A DNA stretch of 64,000 bases, taken from Rhizobium sp. G21. GTDB taxonomy: Bacteria; Pseudomonadota; Alphaproteobacteria; Rhizobiales; Rhizobiaceae. The position numbers and the translations under genes were made by a program. Of this stretch, positions 19,425-28,367 are shown in pieces. Every line of letters starts with the position of its first letter. The first letter of the stretch is position 1. Under the pieces are notes generated by a model. The model was not told where the DNA came from, did not search any database, and saw only the letters and a list, made by a program, of their open reading frames with translations. The DNA is taken from assembly GCF_014158035.1 (NCBI RefSeq), contig NZ_JACFXW010000001.1:1054001-1118000 (forward strand). The letters are read 5' to 3'.

Positions 19425-19772
19425 ATGCGCAAGCGCATCGTCTGGATGGGATTGTCATTCGACGACATCAGGGAATTCCCCGCCGCCGCCCGACGGCAGG
19501 CGGGCCATGACCTCAACCTTATCCAGGCGGGCCTGCCGCCCATGGACTGGAAAGCGTTTTCCACGGTCGGTCCCGGAGCTTACGAGATCCGCATCAAGTC
19601 AGACGACAACCAGTACCGCGTCTTCTATGTCGCGAAATTCGAAGAGGCGATCTATGTGCTGCATTGTTTCGTCAAGAAGAGCCGGAAGACCGCTGCCTTC
19701 GATGTCGAGATCGGCCAGCAGCGCTACAAGGCAATGAAAAAGCTGAGAGAACAGATGAAGGAAGGCGCATGA
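19425..19772 (+). CDS. HigB/Gp49-like RelE-superfamily toxin
   Basis: A 115-residue protein of the phage-derived Gp49-like HigB family: IVWMGLSFDDIREFPAAARR, GLPPMDWKAFSTVGPG, YEIRIKSDDNQYRVFYVAKF and YVLHCFVKKSRKTA are the family blocks. Such toxins cleave mRNA at the ribosome. The first ATG gives the family-typical N-terminus. It is followed by an XRE antitoxin gene with ATGA overlap, the reversed toxin-first order of higBA. It is one of several TA modules inside the GTA-like locus and is read on the opposite strand. Confidence 0.9.
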   Translation: MRKRIVWMGLSFDDIREFPAAARRQAGHDLNLIQAGLPPMDWKAFSTVGPGAYEIRIKSDDNQYRVFYVAKFEEAIYVLHCFVKKSRKTAAFDVEIGQQRYKAMKKLREQMKEGA

Positions 19773-20137
19773 CGACAGTTCACGACATCGGCCATGTCAC
19801 GCCGGAGAACGCCAACATCTTCGCGGAACTCGGTTTCGCCGCGGATGAAGCCGAACGGCTTCAGACGGACTCGGAAGCCCGCATCACCGCCGCCATCGCC
19901 ATCAAGAAAAGCCTGATGGCGGAAATCGCCGCCTGGATTCGCGACGGCCGGCTGAAACAGGCCGAAGCCGCCGAACGCCTCAACGTCTCCCGCCCGCGCG
20001 TCTCCGACGTCGTCAATATGAAAGTGTCTAAATTCACCATCGACACCCTGATCGACATGGCCCAGCGCATCGGGAAAACGGTCGAGGTGACGGTCAGAAA
20101 CTCCGAGACTGCGGAGCGCGTCGCAGGGGCGCGATGA
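19769..20137 (+). CDS. HigA-like XRE-family antitoxin
   Basis: A 122-residue protein whose C-terminal half has a helix-turn-helix (RLKQAEAAERLNVSRPRVSD), followed by the dimerisation strand TVEVTVRN. It should neutralise the preceding toxin and repress the operon. The start overlaps the toxin stop by four bases (ATGA). A longer frame from 19664 lies within the toxin gene and is not used. Confidence 0.9.
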   Translation: MTTVHDIGHVTPENANIFAELGFAADEAERLQTDSEARITAAIAIKKSLMAEIAAWIRDGRLKQAEAAERLNVSRPRVSDVVNMKVSKFTIDTLIDMAQRIGKTVEVTVRNSETAERVAGAR

Positions 20138-20143
20138 GCACGC

Positions 20144-20770
20144 TCACCCCCGCTGCAGCGCCAGATTGACGCCTAGCCCGCACAGCACAGTCCCGCCCGC
20201 GCGCCGCATCAGCTTCTGCGCGCCGCTCGACCGCTTCAGCCGCTCGGTCACCAGCCCCGCGAAGAGCACGCAGACAATGTCGGCCGACGTGAAGATCAGG
20301 TTCACCGCGCTGCCGAGGATCGCCAGTTGCAGCCAGACGGGGAAGCCTGCGCCGGCGTCGACGAATTGCGGCAGGAAGGCGAGAAAGAAGATCGCCGTCT
20401 TCGGGTTCAGCACCTCCACCAGCATGCTCTCGATGAGCGCCGCCCGGCCGCTTGTCATCGCGCCCGCTTCCGCCGCCGGCTGATCCTTCGCCACGATCAT
20501 CCGAAAGCCGAGCCAGACGAGATAGGCCGCGCCCGCCAGCTTCACGACGAGGTAAAGCGCCGGCACCGCATGAAACAGGATCGACAGCCCGGCGGCTGCC
20601 GCAAACACATGCGCATAGCAGCCGAGATGAATGCCGAGCGCCGCCATCAGCCCCGCCTTTCGCCCCCGCGCCAGCGTCTGCCCCGCCGCATAAAGCATCG
20701 CCGGCCCCGGCACATAGGCGAAGACGAAGGTGGTCGCGAAGAAGGCGGCGAGCAGGGACAAAGACGGCAT
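20144..20770 (-). CDS. LysE/RhtB-family amino acid exporter
   Basis: A 208-residue inner-membrane protein with five or six hydrophobic segments and the family's N-terminal pattern (FVFAYVPGPAMLYAAGQTLARGRKAG) and LNPKTAIFFLAFLPQF. LysE-type carriers export amino acids or their analogues; the substrate cannot be predicted. It converges with the HigBA-like pair and lies between TA modules in the g14/g15 gap. Confidence 0.85.
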   Translation of the reverse strand: MPSLSLLAAFFATTFVFAYVPGPAMLYAAGQTLARGRKAGLMAALGIHLGCYAHVFAAAAGLSILFHAVPALYLVVKLAGAAYLVWLGFRMIVAKDQPAAEAGAMTSGRAALIESMLVEVLNPKTAIFFLAFLPQFVDAGAGFPVWLQLAILGSAVNLIFTSADIVCVLFAGLVTERLKRSSGAQKLMRRAGGTVLCGLGVNLALQRG

Positions 20771-20885
20771 GAGCGCTCCGGGACTCTTCTGCCGGACCTC
20801 ACGAGACGGAACAGCCGGCCCCGCCCCGTCACGGCCACCTGATCACGCGGCGGAGGTGTTGTCAAAACTCCGCCTGCGGAAGCAT

Positions 20886-21310
20886 TTACACGTCCCGCCA
20901 AGGGTTGACGACCTCAACGCCCGTCAGATCGAAATCCTTCGTGTTGCGCGGGTCACGATCGTCGCGCCTACCGAAAGGGCGATCGCAGCGATTTGCCCAT
21001 CGAATTGCGACATCGTCCTCCCTTGCGACCGCCTGTCCGCCATGATCGATGCAAAGCGTTCAGCCGCGGGCGCGTCGAACGGCAGTATCCTGCCCAGAAA
21101 CGCGTCGTGCAACAACAGGCCGATCTCGCGCTCCAGAAGCATGCGCCGCCGACCTTCGGGTAGAAGCTTCACCCCATAGAGAATCTCAGCGACCGTCACA
21201 GCCGAAATATACTGACTGCGAGCCGGATGCGACGCGACCCATGCGAGAACGCCTGGATCGGGCTTGATCGACACGAGGTCCGAGATGACATTCGTGTCGA
21301 GGAAAAACAT
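20886..21310 (-). CDS. FitB/VapC-like PIN-domain toxin (one frameshift near the end)
   Basis: A PIN-domain ribonuclease: MFFLDTNVISDL with the first catalytic Asp, SAVTVAEILYGV with Glu, and MSQFDGQIAAIA with the second Asp, then VTR. The frame breaks near 20946-20952; adding one base restores NTKDFDLTGVEVVNPW and a stop at 20886. Total length is then about 141 residues, normal for FitB. The start overlaps the FitA-like antitoxin stop (TGATG). Both genes of this pair carry a frameshift, so functional status is uncertain. Confidence 0.8.
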
Positions 21311-21565
21311 CAGCTCGGCGTCACCCGCTCGGCCATGGCCGCGCGATCTGGGAGAGCGAGATCTTCTCCGCCGAACCGGGCCACCTTGTCACGAATGAAG
21401 GCAGCGAGATTGTCAGTCTTGGGCGTCGCGGCGCGCTCCGTATCGAGCGCGGCTTCGAAGCACCGCCTTTGCTTCATCGGCGAGCGTGCGGCCGTTTTCT
21501 CGCGCGCGTTCTTCCAGCGCCGCCTCCGCGTCCTTGTCCAAACCGTCGATCGTAATCAGGCCCAT
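21310..21565 (-). CDS. FitA-like RHH antitoxin (one frameshift)
   Basis: Starts MGLITIDGLDKDAEAALEER, then ARENGRTLADEAKAVL, a classical FitA ribbon-helix-helix antitoxin N-terminus that binds the operon promoter. Near 21456-21461 one extra base shifts the frame. Removing it gives EAALDTERAATPKTDNLAAF and a C-terminal toxin-binding tail ending at 21310. About 84 residues when restored. It is followed immediately by the PIN-domain toxin. Confidence 0.75.
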
Positions 21566-21621
21566 CGCAAGCCCCCGTGCTGAAACGGCAGTCTACCGCC
21601 GCCACCGGGCTCCCGCAACAC

Positions 21622-22056
21622 TCAAAACCGGAACACGCCCGCGATCCGCCGCCGCCAGGCCGGCGCGAGCGGGCTTTCCACCACGCCGGTCTGCTCACAG
21701 GCGTGAATGAAGCGGTCTGCGCCGGAGACGATGCCGAGATGCTGGGCGGCCATGCCCCGCCTGAGCCGGAACACCAGCACGTCCCCCATCCGCAGCGTGG
21801 CCTCGGCGCAGGCCGGGCCGAAATGACGGGTCGCGGCCTGCAGCAGACGCTCCTCGCCCGATCGCTCCGCCCAGTCGCGGCCATAGGGGCCGGGCTCCTC
21901 GGGCTCTTGGCCCCGCATTTCACGCCAGACGCCGCGGATCAGGCCGAGGCAATCGCAGCCGATCCGGCTGAAACCCTGATGCCGATAGGGCGCGCCGATC
22001 CATGTCCGCGCGATCGCCGCCGCCCGCTCGCCCGCGCTGTCGTCGGCCTCAGTCAT
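21622..22056 (-). CDS. GTA g14 cell-wall peptidase (NlpC/P60)
   Basis: About 144 residues with the NlpC/P60 catalytic pattern: Cys in IGCDCLGLIRGVWRE, His in GMAAQHLGIVSG, and a further polar residue in FIHACE. In RcGTA this tail peptidase opens peptidoglycan during DNA entry. The ATG at 22056 overlaps the g13 stop by eight bases. Order g12-g13-g14 is as in RcGTA; the next structural gene, g15, is displaced by TA genes. Confidence 0.92.
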   Translation of the reverse strand: MTEADDSAGERAAAIARTWIGAPYRHQGFSRIGCDCLGLIRGVWREMRGQEPEEPGPYGRDWAERSGEERLLQAATRHFGPACAEATLRMGDVLVFRLRRGMAAQHLGIVSGADRFIHACEQTGVVESPLAPAWRRRIAGVFRF

Positions 22057-22930
22057 AGAGCGGCCGTCCGTCATGCTCGGTCTCCCCGTCGGCGTAGGAA
22101 TAGGCGAAATCCGCGCCCGGCATATGCGGAAATCCTCTGAAGTTCAGCGCATTGCCGAAGCGGTCGCGGCAGGTCTCGAACCGCTTGTCGCAGCCTTCGA
22201 GCAGGCTCACCGCGTCGCCGGGCTCGGGAGGCGCCGCTATCGGCTGCCAGAGCGCGAGCCGCATCCGCCCGTCTCTCCGCTGCGCCCCGTCGACATCGAC
22301 CGCCAGCCCCGCAAGCGCTCCGCTTTCCACCGTCATCACCCCGCCCGCGAGCCGGGCCGGCGCGGCGCCGCCAAGGCCCTCCACCGTCACGCTCGATCGA
22401 TCGGCGGAAATCACCACGCCCGCATGCCGAAATGCGCTGGCCGCAAGCCCGCATCGGGCGTCGCAAAAGCCCGCGTCGCAGCGATGGCCATAGACGCGCC
22501 CCTGCACCTGACCGAGGCGGTGCGAAAGCCCCCGCAATTCCGCCCTGAAGTCGCTCTCGCTCCTCGCCACCTCGCCGATCTCGTAGCGCCTGAGCCGCAT
22601 ATGCTGCGCCGGCGCCTGCCAGTTGACGAGATAGAGGTCCACCGTCGCGCCGTCATAGCGGCCCGCCGCGATATCCTCTGCGCTGATGACGTCCGACGAC
22701 AGCGCCCCGAGCGTCTCGGAGGATGCCGCCGCCAGCCCGCTCTCGCTCTCGTCGTCGCCCGCCGCAAAGCCGCTCGCGGCGAGAAAGGTCACGCCCGCAA
22801 ATGTCAGATCATGGTCGTGATCGGTGAAGCCCAGCGCCACGCCATCCCGGCGAGTCACCTTCCAGGCATTGGCGAGCGTCGTCGCCTCGCCGGCGATATG
22901 GGTTGCAAGCGCCTCCGGAATGCGCCTCAT
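22049..22930 (-). CDS. GTA g13 tail hub protein (DUF2163)
   Basis: A 293-residue DUF2163 protein with the diagnostic beginning (TTLANAWKVTRRDGVALGFT-DHDHDL) and the cysteine-containing segments GHRCDAGFCDARCG and EGCDKRFETCRDRFGN, which in RcGTA relatives are linked to an iron-sulfur-binding hub. It belongs to the tail baseplate. It overlaps g12 and g14. Confidence 0.93.
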   Translation of the reverse strand: MRRIPEALATHIAGEATTLANAWKVTRRDGVALGFTDHDHDLTFAGVTFLAASGFAAGDDESESGLAAASSETLGALSSDVISAEDIAAGRYDGATVDLYLVNWQAPAQHMRLRRYEIGEVARSESDFRAELRGLSHRLGQVQGRVYGHRCDAGFCDARCGLAASAFRHAGVVISADRSSVTVEGLGGAAPARLAGGVMTVESGALAGLAVDVDGAQRRDGRMRLALWQPIAAPPEPGDAVSLLEGCDKRFETCRDRFGNALNFRGFPHMPGADFAYSYADGETEHDGRPLYD

Positions 22931-23563
22931 GGCCGGATCTCCACCAGCGGGATCGACGGGATGCGGCCCGCCTGAAACGCGTCGAGGTCGATATCGAGCC
23001 TGTCCGTATCGAAACGAACAGGCGTATCGAAGCGAAACCCGGCCTTGATCACCGCGCCCTCGCCCGGCGTCGCCGAGGCCGAAAACGTCACCATCCCCGT
23101 CTCCGCCGCCACCGAAAAATCCGCCCCGTCAATCTCGACGCCGTCGACGGAAATCCGCACGCTGGCCGCCAACGGCTTCTCGATCGTCCTGACGCTCTCG
23201 CCGCCGGCGTCTCGATAGGTCTTCCTGAGCTGGAAATTCCGCGTTTCGCCATCCCCGTCCCGATCCGCTGATCGCCGGGCCCAACCGCCTCATGCGGCCC
23301 GCCGCTCTTGAAATCGAAGGGATCGGTGAAGCGGAACCCATAGAGCTGTCCCGCCCGCGCCTCGAAAAAAGCAAGCGTTTCATAGAGATCGGCCAGCGTC
23401 TTCATGCTCGATCCCACATCATAACGCCGCCGCGCATCCCGCCACCGCCTGTTGCGCGCCTCGCGCCCATTGGACAAAGACACGATCTCCGTCCGCCTCT
23501 CCGGCCCGCGCGCGCGCCGAGCGCCAACCTGAGCGGAAACTGCACCTCGTGAAATGCGGTCAT
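22927..23563 (-). CDS. GTA g12 distal tail protein (DUF2460), two frameshifts
   Basis: A DUF2460 protein of about 212 residues when restored. It starts MTAFHEVQFPLRLALGA (AAGGAG upstream), continues GPERRTEIVSLSNGREARNR after one missing C near 23503, and YGFRFTDPFDFKSG. After a missing G near 23253-23256 it runs on to SVRISVDGVEIDGADFSV and the family ending RIPSIPLVEIRP. The 4-base overlap with g13 supports one transcript. A MazEF module separates it from g11. Confidence 0.88.
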
Positions 23564-23978
23564 GGATGATCTCCTTGGGGGAAGTGATATCGGGGGCGTG
23601 GAAAATTGACGCGCAATCAACCGCACACGGTATGACGAACTTTGCTTTGTTGCGTTTCCAGTCCTGCGAGAAAGATCGTGACGCGACAGCCTTTAGGCGC
23701 CGATAGGTTCTCAGAAGTGTTCGGAACCATGCCGCAGATAACAAGGAGTTATTGGCCAAGATCAGTGACATCAGGTGGTCACGCCGTGAGCCACTAAAAT
23801 TGTGGTGAACAGCCGAGATTATTGGGAAACTTGTCCTCGGACGCGCCATGCGCTGCCGCTTGAGCATTGGGCCTTCGCACTGATATCAACCACAGAATTT
23901 CGCCGAGGAAGGCGCGTCTGTCTGATCAAGAACATTCTCGGAAAGGCGGAGATGCCCAGGGATTTGCGCCCCGCGACC
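23564..23978. other. Gene-free stretch between g12 and MazF
   Basis: About 415 bases, visibly less GC-rich than the GTA genes. No frame has recognisable protein character, and no hairpin or repeat stands out. It probably came in with the mazEF module. Confidence 0.5.
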
Positions 23979-24338
23979 TCAAGACGGATCGATGATGCCT
24001 ACAACCTTGGCAACGATTTCATCGACCGTGTCTGCGTCTAGCGTGTCGACATAGCGCGCTGTCTTCTGGAGAACACGGGACACGATGTCGAAGCTTCTGA
24101 CATGATTGCAAAGCGCGACCCCATTGGTCTCGTGTCCTGCAATATTCACCGCCATGCCCGCTTTCCGAGCGAATTGGCCGCCAGTTGTAACGACGATGGT
24201 CAAGCACATGCCGAGAGCGTTGACCTCACGAGGCGAAATCACCACGCAGCGATGCGTGTCTCGCATCTCGTTTCCCACGACCGGATTGAGGTCAATAAGA
24301 AAAACATCACCGCGTTTGGGAACATGACTCCGCACCAT
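23979..24338 (-). CDS. MazF/PemK-type endoribonuclease toxin
   Basis: A 119-residue toxin with the MazF core: PKRGDVFLIDLNPVVGNEMR, then RCVVISPREVNALG and TGVALCNHVRSFDI-type strands, ending ARYVDTLDADTVDEIVAKV. MazF enzymes cut mRNA or tRNA at short motifs. Its ATG overlaps the MazE stop (TGATG). It sits between tail genes g11 and g12 and has lower GC than they do. Confidence 0.92.
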   Translation of the reverse strand: MVRSHVPKRGDVFLIDLNPVVGNEMRDTHRCVVISPREVNALGMCLTIVVTTGGQFARKAGMAVNIAGHETNGVALCNHVRSFDIVSRVLQKTARYVDTLDADTVDEIVAKVVGIIDPS

Positions 24339-24600
24339 CAGAGAATTTCATTCCCCACAGGACCGCCTGTGTCCCATCCCGCAGCTTGCCTGCTCAGTTC
24401 GATCATCTCGTCCGACCCTTCAAGCAGTTCTGCAAGGGTGTATTTTTCTTTGACTTAAGCGGCGTCGCGACCAGAGCGCCGTTGTCCACGACTAAGGTGA
24501 GTTCAGCCCCAACGTCCACGCCGAGCATTTTCAGAAGCGCAGGAGGAATGCTGAATACTGCGGCGCCGCCCTGGCGGCGAATCTTTGCTGTGTTGGACAT
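24338..24600 (-). CDS. MazE-type antitoxin (AbrB fold), one frameshift
   Basis: Starts MSNTAKIRRQGGAAVFSIPP, the swapped-hairpin AbrB/MazE DNA-binding fold, then LGVDVGAELTLVVDNGALVA. One base is missing in the T5 run at 24443-24447. Restoring it yields KYTLAELLEGSDEMIELS and a C-terminal toxin-binding tail with GPVGNEIL, stopping exactly at the mazF start. Restored length is about 87 residues. Confidence 0.85.
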
Positions 24601-24745
24601 ATCGCCTTCCCATTGGTGTGCTACATATATAGCACCGTCCTATTTTTCGCAAGGCGATGATGGAGCCATCGGTGGAAGACAGTTACGCCGGAACCAAATT
24701 GTGGGACATTGACGAAGACCTGGCTGCATTGGCATTCGACTTTGC

Positions 24746-25279
24746 TCACACCCCGCGCCGTCCCCTGGCAGCCGCCCGCGCCAGCATCGCGTTGATCTGC
24801 TGCTCGGACCGCCGGAAGCTGGCCGCATCGGTGGCCTGCACATTGAAGACGATCTGGGTTCCACCGCCCGCGCCCGCCACGCCGAGGCGTCCGTCGGCGC
24901 CGTGGCTCAAAGGCAGGATGGCCTCGGCGCCGGCTTCGCCCATCAGGCCCAGCCCGTCGCCGGCGCCGAAATAAGTCGGGCCGTTGACGACGCCGCCCTT
25001 GGCGTAGGCTGTCGCGCTTGTGAGCGTCTGGGTCAGGCTGGAAACGCCCGACGACAACGCGCTTTGCAGCGGCGCGAGCCCGGCGTCGAGCGCGATCGAC
25101 GAGAAACGCGTGGCGATCGAGGCCAGCACCGCGTTCAGCCCGTTGCCTTCGAGCGCAGCGCCCTTGAGCGCACTTGTCAAAGCCGCGCCAAAAGCGCGCG
25201 AGCGCGCCTCGAGCCCATCCAGCGTGTCGGTCAGCGCGCCGGCGAGATCGAGGCTCGCCTCCAGGTCATCGTCAGCCAT
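24746..25279 (-). CDS. GTA g11 tail tape measure protein
   Basis: A 177-residue alpha-helical protein ending in the glycine-rich GGVVNGPTYF, LMGEAGAEAILPLS and QIVFNVQATDAASFRRSEQQ blocks that mark phage and GTA tape-measure C-termini. GTA tape measures are short, matching a short tail. It overlaps g10.1 upstream by eight bases. Next in the gene order should be g12, here displaced by mazEF. Confidence 0.88.
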   Translation of the reverse strand: MADDDLEASLDLAGALTDTLDGLEARSRAFGAALTSALKGAALEGNGLNAVLASIATRFSSIALDAGLAPLQSALSSGVSSLTQTLTSATAYAKGGVVNGPTYFGAGDGLGLMGEAGAEAILPLSHGADGRLGVAGAGGGTQIVFNVQATDAASFRRSEQQINAMLARAAARGRRGV

Positions 25280-25460
25280 AAGTCCCTCCTTGTTCCACCT
25301 TCGCCGGCTCGTCCGGCCAGGCCGCCATCAGCGCGGCGAGATCGCCGCGCCCCAGCGGGCGTCGCTGCGGCCCGCCCAGCAGCACGGTCAGTTCCCTCAC
25401 TGTCATCGACCAGAAATCCCTGGGCGTGAGCCGCAGCCGACCGAGGCCCGCCTCCATCAC
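25272..25460 (-). CDS. GTA g10.1-like tail assembly protein (rcc01693 family)
   Basis: A 62-residue frame with LGRLRLTPRDFWSMTVRELT, the core of the small protein encoded between g10 and g11 in RcGTA-like clusters. The family's FPW motif appears just upstream in the same frame (GFPWRQVMEAG), so translation probably begins before the GTG at 25460, possibly inside the end of g10; no clear start is visible there. It probably acts as a tail assembly chaperone. Confidence 0.75.
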   Translation of the reverse strand: MMEAGLGRLRLTPRDFWSMTVRELTVLLGGPQRRPLGRGDLAALMAAWPDEPAKVEQGGTYG

Positions 25461-25858
25461 CTGCCGCCAGGGAAAACCGGCGCCGGGCTTGTCGGACCCT
25501 GCGCCGGCGGCTGAAAAGGGCTGCTGGCCCCGCCTGCCGCCTCCGTCAGAAAGGCCGAAGCGAGAAGCTCCGCCGTCAGCCGCACCGCGCCTTCCAGTCC
25601 GCCCTCGATGCTGAGATCGGCGAGATCCTCGTCGTCGAGCCGGTTTCCGCCGCCGCGCAGGCCGGCGGCGAGGATCGTCATGACGTCGCGCGTCGACAGC
25701 CTGCCACCCGAAAAACGCCCGGCGAGATCGGCGATATTGTCGACGCCGAAGCCGGTTTCCAGTTCGGCGATGGCGCCGAGCGTCAGGCAGAGAATACGGC
25801 GCTCGCCATCGATCACCGCTTCCACCTCGCCGCGCCGCCGGTTGGCCCGGCCGCTCAC
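25457..25858 (-). CDS. GTA g10 tail tube assembly chaperone (Phage_TAC_11)
   Basis: About 133 residues. It starts with a GTG at 25858 that overlaps the g9 stop (GTGA) and gives the family pattern ANRRRGEVEAVIDGERR, LTLGAIAELETGFGVDNI, then LAAGLRGGGNRLDDEDLADL. In-frame sequence upstream of 25858 is a shadow of g9. The overlap with both neighbours indicates coupled translation. Confidence 0.88.
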   Translation of the reverse strand: MSGRANRRRGEVEAVIDGERRILCLTLGAIAELETGFGVDNIADLAGRFSGGRLSTRDVMTILAAGLRGGGNRLDDEDLADLSIEGGLEGAVRLTAELLASAFLTEAAGGASSPFQPPAQGPTSPAPVFPGGR

Positions 25859-26265
25859 GCCAGCGCTCCGAAACTCAATTGACCCGCCGATTCCAATGCC
25901 AGATCGAACAGCACCTCGCCGTCGAACTGGCCGTAATAATCGAGCGCGGCGATCTGGAACGGCCCGGTCACCTGGCCGAAATCGGGAATGACGATCCGCC
26001 AGTCGAGCACGCTGCCGGCGAAGAAGGCAGCGCGCACCGTCGCGTCGGACGCCTGATCCTTGAAGATGCCGGAGCCGGACACGGCCGCCTTCTTGACCCC
26101 GCCGCCGTCGAGCAATTCCCGCCAGCGTCCGGCGCTTTCGGCGTCGGTGGCGTCGATCACCGCCGCATTGAAGGCGATGCGGCGCGAGCGCAGCCCCGCC
26201 ACCGTCTCGTAACTGTCGCCATTGTGGATCTTGAGCAGCAGATCCTTGCCGCGCTGGGCTGTCAT
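25855..26265 (-). CDS. GTA g9 major tail protein (TP901-1 family)
   Basis: A 136-residue major tail tube protein: MTAQRGKDLLLKIHNGDSYE, RSRRIAFNAAVIDATDAESA and VSGSGIFKDQASD are typical of the TP901-1/RcGTA g9 family. It forms the tail tube through which DNA passes. Intact, unlike several neighbours. A block with an MFS transporter and TacAT lies between it and g8. Confidence 0.93.
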   Translation of the reverse strand: MTAQRGKDLLLKIHNGDSYETVAGLRSRRIAFNAAVIDATDAESAGRWRELLDGGGVKKAAVSGSGIFKDQASDATVRAAFFAGSVLDWRIVIPDFGQVTGPFQIAALDYYGQFDGEVLFDLALESAGQLSFGALA

Positions 26266-26361
26266 GCGCCTGTCCTTTCTTACTGGGATAACCGGTGTCG
26301 CCCTCGCCTTGCGGCGGCGGGCGGCGGCGCCTATGCTGGCGTCGCATTCAAAGAGATTTTC

Positions 26362-27548
26362 ATGACGTCGCCATCCGCCGCGCGCTTTCGCCTTCTCGCG
26401 CCCCTGGCGCTCTGCCAGATCATCGGCTGGGGAACGACCTTCGATATGCCCGGCGCGCTCGGCCGCATCATCGCCGCCGATCTCGGCTTTTCCAACGAGG
26501 CGGCCTTCGCGGGCCTGAGCGTGATGATGATCGTCTCGGGCCTTGCCGGCCCCTGGGCCGGCCGGCTTTGAAGGCGCGCGGCGCGCGTTTCTGCCTGATC
26601 ACAGGCGCCTGCGCCATGGGCGCGGGCCTGACGATCATCGCCGCCGCGCAGGGTCTTTTTCTCTATGGGCTCGGCTGGCTGGCAGTCGGGCTGGGCGCGG
26701 CGCTCGGTCTCTCGGCCTCCGCCCACACCGCCGTGGTCGAGCGCGAAGGCCTCCGCGCCAAGGCGTCGATCTCGCTGATGATGATCGTCACCGGCCTGTC
26801 GGCGGCCGTGTTCTGGCCGCTTCTCAGCCTCGTCAATGCAAGCTTCGGCTGGCGCGCAGCGGTGCTGATGGGCACCGCCCTGCAGATCGGCCTCTGCGTT
26901 CCGCTCTATCTGCTCGCGCTCCCCGATGCGCCGCCACAGCCGCCCCAGGAAACGCAATCTCCCACATCGGCGCCTGCCGAGACCGCCAAAGCCGGACGCG
27001 CCACCTTCCTGCTGCTCGCCGCCGTCTCGACCTTGTTCACGCTAGTCACCTTCGGCCTGTCGCCGATCCTGATCGCGCTGTTGACCGCCAGCGGCGCGGC
27101 CCCGGCGCTCGCGCTCAGCCTCGCCTCGTTCCGCTCGGCGCTCGGCGTCACCGCCCGGCTCGGCGATCTCCTCCTGGGCAAGCTCAGCACGCCGCCGCGC
27201 GCCATGGCAGGCGCCTGCCTTCTCTTGCTCGTCGCCTTCGCTGCGCTCGCCTTCGGCGCGCCGTCGCTTACGGCCCTTATCCTGTTCATCGGCCTTTACG
27301 GCTTCGGCTCCGGCGTCGGCACGGTGGCCCGCACCGTCCTGCCGCTCAGCCACTTTTCGGCGGCGGATTTCGGGCTGATGTCCAGCCGCATCGCGCTGCC
27401 GCAAAACATCGCCACCGCCTTCGCCCCCGTCGCCATGACCGCCCTTCTTGATCGCGGCGGCCCCATGGCCGCATTGTCGGCGGCGGCGCTGCTCACGCTG
27501 GCCGCGCTCGCCTGCCTGTGGGGGCTTCAGAGAGGGAGGCGCTCATGA
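26362..27548 (+). CDS. Major facilitator superfamily transporter (one frameshift)
   Basis: About 395 residues with 11-12 membrane segments. The N-terminus PLALCQIIGWGTTFDMPGAL precedes a break at the TTT run 26567-26569, where one T is missing; the next frame continues LKARGARFCLITGACAMG and runs to the end. The substrate is unknown. It is read opposite to the GTA genes and its stop overlaps that of the convergent acetyltransferase (shared TCATGA). Confidence 0.82.
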
Positions 27549-28063
27549 CTCCGGGTCAAGCGCCGCGATCAGGTCACGCATCGGCAGGATCAGCGCCCGG
27601 TCGAGCCCCTAACCTTGCGAAAGCCCCATCTCAGGTAAAATGCTTCGGCGGCTTCGTCGAGCGCATGCACCAGCACCGCCCGCGCCCCGACATGATCGGC
27701 GGCGAGCGTCGCCACCGTCAGCGCATGAGCCAGCATGGCCCCGCCCAGTCCCTGGCCCTGGCATCGCTGATCGACGGCCAGACGGCCGAGCACGATTACC
27801 GGGATCAATCGCGGCGCGCCATGGCCGCCGATCGCCCTGTCCACACTCGCCCGCTCGATATCTCCGGCGGCCAGCGAACAATAAGCGACGACGCGCTCTC
27901 GCTCGTCGGCGATTACATAGGTGCGGGCAAAGCCTTCGCTCTCGCTGGCCAGCCCCAATTTTTGCAGATAGTCATCCAGCGACGGCTGCCCGCAGTGAAA
28001 CTCGGCGACCTGATGGCGCGCTGACAGTTTCGCCGGGCGCCGATAGAGCGTCAATCGAGCCAC
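27543..28063 (-). CDS. TacT/AtaT-like GNAT toxin (one frameshift near the end)
   Basis: A GNAT acetyltransferase of the DUF1778-linked toxin class: FHCGQPSLDDYLQKLGLASE, RTYVIADERERVVAYCSLAA, the acetyl-CoA loop RLAVDQRCQGQGLGGAML, and AEAFYLRWGFRKV. Relatives block translation by acetylating aminoacyl-tRNA. The GTG at 28063 overlaps the antitoxin gene. One base missing in the C4 run at 27606-27609 shifts the last 23 codons; restored, it reads LDRALILPMRDLIAALDPES. Confidence 0.88.
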
Positions 28064-28326
28064 TCCCGCGTCCGGCGCATCAGACGCTTGAGCCCATCGT
28101 TCACGCTTGCGGGTTCGGCCAGAAGCGCGTCGATCTCGTCGAACACCTCGTCCGATAGCGTCAGCCGCGTCCGCTCCATCAGCGCCTGTTCGGCCGCCGC
28201 CTGCGCAACTTCGGTCACGAAGGCGGTCATCGTCTTGCCCTTCAGCGCCGCCGCCTGCTGAATGGTCTTCAGCGCCGAAGCCTCCATGCGAAATGTCACC
28301 GTCTCGGTCTTGCGGATCGCGCCCAT
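28051..28326 (-). CDS. TacA-like DUF1778 RHH antitoxin
   Basis: A 91-residue ribbon-helix-helix protein: AIRKTETVTFRMEASALKTI is the DNA-binding strand and first helix, followed by KGKTMTAFVTEVAQAAAEQAL and a C-terminal toxin-neutralising tail. AGGAG precedes the ATG at 28326. It overlaps the GNAT toxin gene by 13 bases, the classical TacAT order. The module lies between g8 and g9. Confidence 0.9.
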   Translation of the reverse strand: MGAIRKTETVTFRMEASALKTIQQAAALKGKTMTAFVTEVAQAAAEQALMERTRLTLSDEVFDEIDALLAEPASVNDGLKRLMRRTREWLD

Positions 28327-28367
28327 CGAAAAGCTCCTGCTCATCAGGGCAAAAGCCGAACACAACG

